A DNA stretch of 8,559 nucleotides. Source: an uncultured Eubacteriales bacterium (GTDB taxonomy: Bacteria; Bacillota_A; Clostridia; Lachnospirales; Lachnospiraceae). The stretch's first letter is position 1. Each line of letters begins with the position of its first letter. The notes beneath the pieces are model-generated. The model made no database searches. It was not told the origin of the DNA and saw only the letters and a program-made list of their open reading frames with translations. Shown in pieces: positions 7,497 to 8,559 of this stretch. The position numbers and the translations under genes were made by a program. The stretch lies in assembly GCA_902803345.1 (NCBI GenBank), contig CADCPV010000098.1, forward strand, positions 1 to 8,559. Direction: 5' to 3'.

Positions 7497-8559
7497 AGCG
7501 GCGAAGCTTACAGCGCTTTCTTCGGAAAATCCTGATTCCGTTCGGCATCATTCTGATGCTTTTTACAGCATGTACACGGGAGCCGGAAGTGATTCGGACC
7601 GAGACAGAGAAGACGGAACCGGTTTCCGAATCCGTAACTGAGACCGATCCGGAAACTGAAAAGACCACGGAAACGGAGACGGTTTCCGAAAGTGAATCGG
7701 AAAGCACCGAGGATCCGGAAGCCCGGGAAGAATCCGCATCGGAGAATACGGCAGATACGGAATCCGAAAGTGAATCCGAAACGGAAAGTTCAGAAGAGAC
7801 GGAAACGGCAGCTCCCAAGAATTCGCACGAAGGAGAAGCGGTGTTTTTCGGACACTATATGAACGCGGATATCGCGGCGCTGAATCAGCGTACACTTAAC
7901 TCTGAAGGCGCTCATCTTTATGACGTGCTGTCAGAGCCTTCGTTCGGCGCGGAATCGGTACGCGCACTGATTGAAGCTTACAGTTTCCCGGAAACCGCGT
8001 ATCTCGGCGGAGAACCGCGGACGGACGATCGTACATGGGAAATCATGGAGAACCGGAACCTTTCGGCGCTCAGTGAAGAAAACTTCGGAATCCGGTATGC
8101 GCTTCTTACCGACAATGCAGATATCCGGGCCTTTCCGACAATGCTTCCCGCGAAGAATGAACTCACGGAGGAATCTTTCGACCTTCTGCAGGAGAGCGGG
8201 TTTTCTCTGGGAGAGGGCGTGATCGTCCTTCACGAATCTGCGGACGGCGCCTTTCTCTTTGTGCAGGGCAGCAATTACAGCGGCTGGATAGAGCGCGAAA
8301 AAGCGGCTTTCTGCGGCTTTTCGGAATTCAGTGAGTATCTTTCCGCCGAAGACTTCATCGTCGTTTTAAAGCAGCGTTTTATGCTGAATTCGCAGGCCCT
8401 GAGGCTTGGGACGGTGCTTCCGTACCGGGAAAGGACCGAAGAAGGCTTTACGGTGCTCCTTCCGGAACGGTCGGAGAGCGGGGAGCTAATAATCCGCGAG
8501 GAAATGGTTCCGGATGATCCGCAGTCCGTATCAGACGGATTCCTTCCCTACAGTGTCGA
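7493..8559 (+). CDS. SH3-domain lipoprotein, probable NlpC/P60 (C40) cell-wall hydrolase (3' end missing)
   Basis: The frame is open from ATG 7493 to the window edge: 355 complete codons and no stop. Residues 1-27 form a lipoprotein signal: MKRR, basic residues to K12, a hydrophobic stretch (13-24) and lipobox LFTAC with C27 as the lipidated cysteine. The -3 residue is Phe, slightly off consensus. Residues about 28-115 are a low-complexity Ser/Glu/Thr linker with SESESES at 65-71 and a related copy from 91. From about 123 the sequence matches the N-terminal stabilising and SH3b domains that precede NlpC/P60 hydrolases: YSFPETAYLGG, IRYALLTDNADIRAFPT (about 200-215), ESGFSLGEGVIVLHES, and NYSGWIE with W265. 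It ends at DGFLPYSV (348-355), where such enzymes enter their catalytic domain. The catalytic Cys/His residues are outside the window, so hydrolase activity is inferred. The ATGA overlap and weak ribosome-binding site indicate translational coupling to the ATPase gene. Confidence 0.82.
   Translation, partial: MKRRSLQRFLRKILIPFGIILMLFTACTREPEVIRTETEKTEPVSESVTETDPETEKTTETETVSESESESTEDPEAREESASENTADTESESESETESSEETETAAPKNSHEGEAVFFGHYMNADIAALNQRTLNSEGAHLYDVLSEPSFGAESVRALIEAYSFPETAYLGGEPRTDDRTWEIMENRNLSALSEENFGIRYALLTDNADIRAFPTMLPAKNELTEESFDLLQESGFSLGEGVIVLHESADGAFLFVQGSNYSGWIEREKAAFCGFSEFSEYLSAEDFIVVLKQRFMLNSQALRLGTVLPYRERTEEGFTVLLPERSESGELIIREEMVPDDPQSVSDGFLPYSV
7574..7837 (+). repeat. Low-complexity region encoding an acidic Ser/Glu/Thr linker
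   Basis: This in-frame degenerate repeat is built mainly from GAA, TCC/AGT and ACG/ACC codons. The 14-mer TCCGAAAGTGAATC occurs exactly at 7685-7698 and 7763-7776, 78 bases apart and in the same frame, and CGGTTTCCGAA occurs at 7620 and 7680. The encoded segment is strongly acidic, with few basic residues. Such tracts expand and contract by slippage or recombination, so length may differ between strains. It connects the lipid anchor to the SH3/hydrolase part. Confidence 0.75.

Noticed and set aside
7441..7895. Minus-strand frames with Ser/Asp- or Pro/Arg-rich repeats opposite the lipoprotein linker
   Set aside because: The repeats are the reverse complement of the Ser/Glu/Thr codons on the + strand, where the frame has a start, lipobox and SH3 domains.
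1..8559. Mobile element, phage, CRISPR, toxin-antitoxin or defence genes
   Set aside because: I found no inverted terminal repeats, transposase or integrase motifs, spaced direct repeats or small paired genes. All space is taken by recognisable chromosomal genes.

Overview
The window looks like a stretch of a Bacillota chromosome with moderately high GC. A Clostridia (Lachnospiraceae-like) or Erysipelotrichia host is my best guess. The basis is the tightly packed one-strand gene order, the Shine-Dalgarno starts, the ruvA-ruvB-U32 peptidase linkage, and a Gram-positive-style lipoprotein with SH3 domains. No species can be named from the sequence alone. All genes are on the + strand. I see no tRNA, rRNA, insertion sequence, CRISPR array, phage gene or origin, and no gene-free stretch over 300 bases. 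The only real intergenic gap is about 100 bases.

Left block (1-3799): the 3' part of ruvA, complete ruvB, and a 743-residue U32-family protein whose start lies inside the end of ruvB. RuvA and RuvB form the Holliday-junction branch-migration motor. The U32 protein carries the family signature and cysteines expected to hold an iron-sulfur cluster. Characterised relatives are mostly RNA or cofactor hydroxylases, so the name 'peptidase' may mislead.

Junction (3792-3902): a near-consensus promoter (TTGACT, 17-base spacer, TGC-extended TATACT) overlaps the last codon and stop of the U32 gene. A GC-rich hairpin follows in the leader, then a good ribosome-binding site. This separates the two blocks into transcription units.

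Right block (3903-8559): alaA-type alanine aminotransferase (405 residues), a CtpE-type P-type ATPase probably moving calcium, and the first 355 residues of a lipoprotein, which overlaps the ATPase gene by ATGA. The lipoprotein has a lipobox, a long Ser/Glu/Thr-rich linker and SH3b-type domains. It runs off the window just where an NlpC/P60 hydrolase domain would be expected to begin. The tight spacing suggests one operon linking alanine supply (a peptidoglycan precursor), divalent-cation transport and wall remodelling. That link is inference.

Most of the window is conserved housekeeping DNA. I find no convincing wholly new system. The points worth a second look are the alaA leader, the ATPase-wall hydrolase coupling, the acidic linker and the uncharacterised ruvB-coupled U32 protein.
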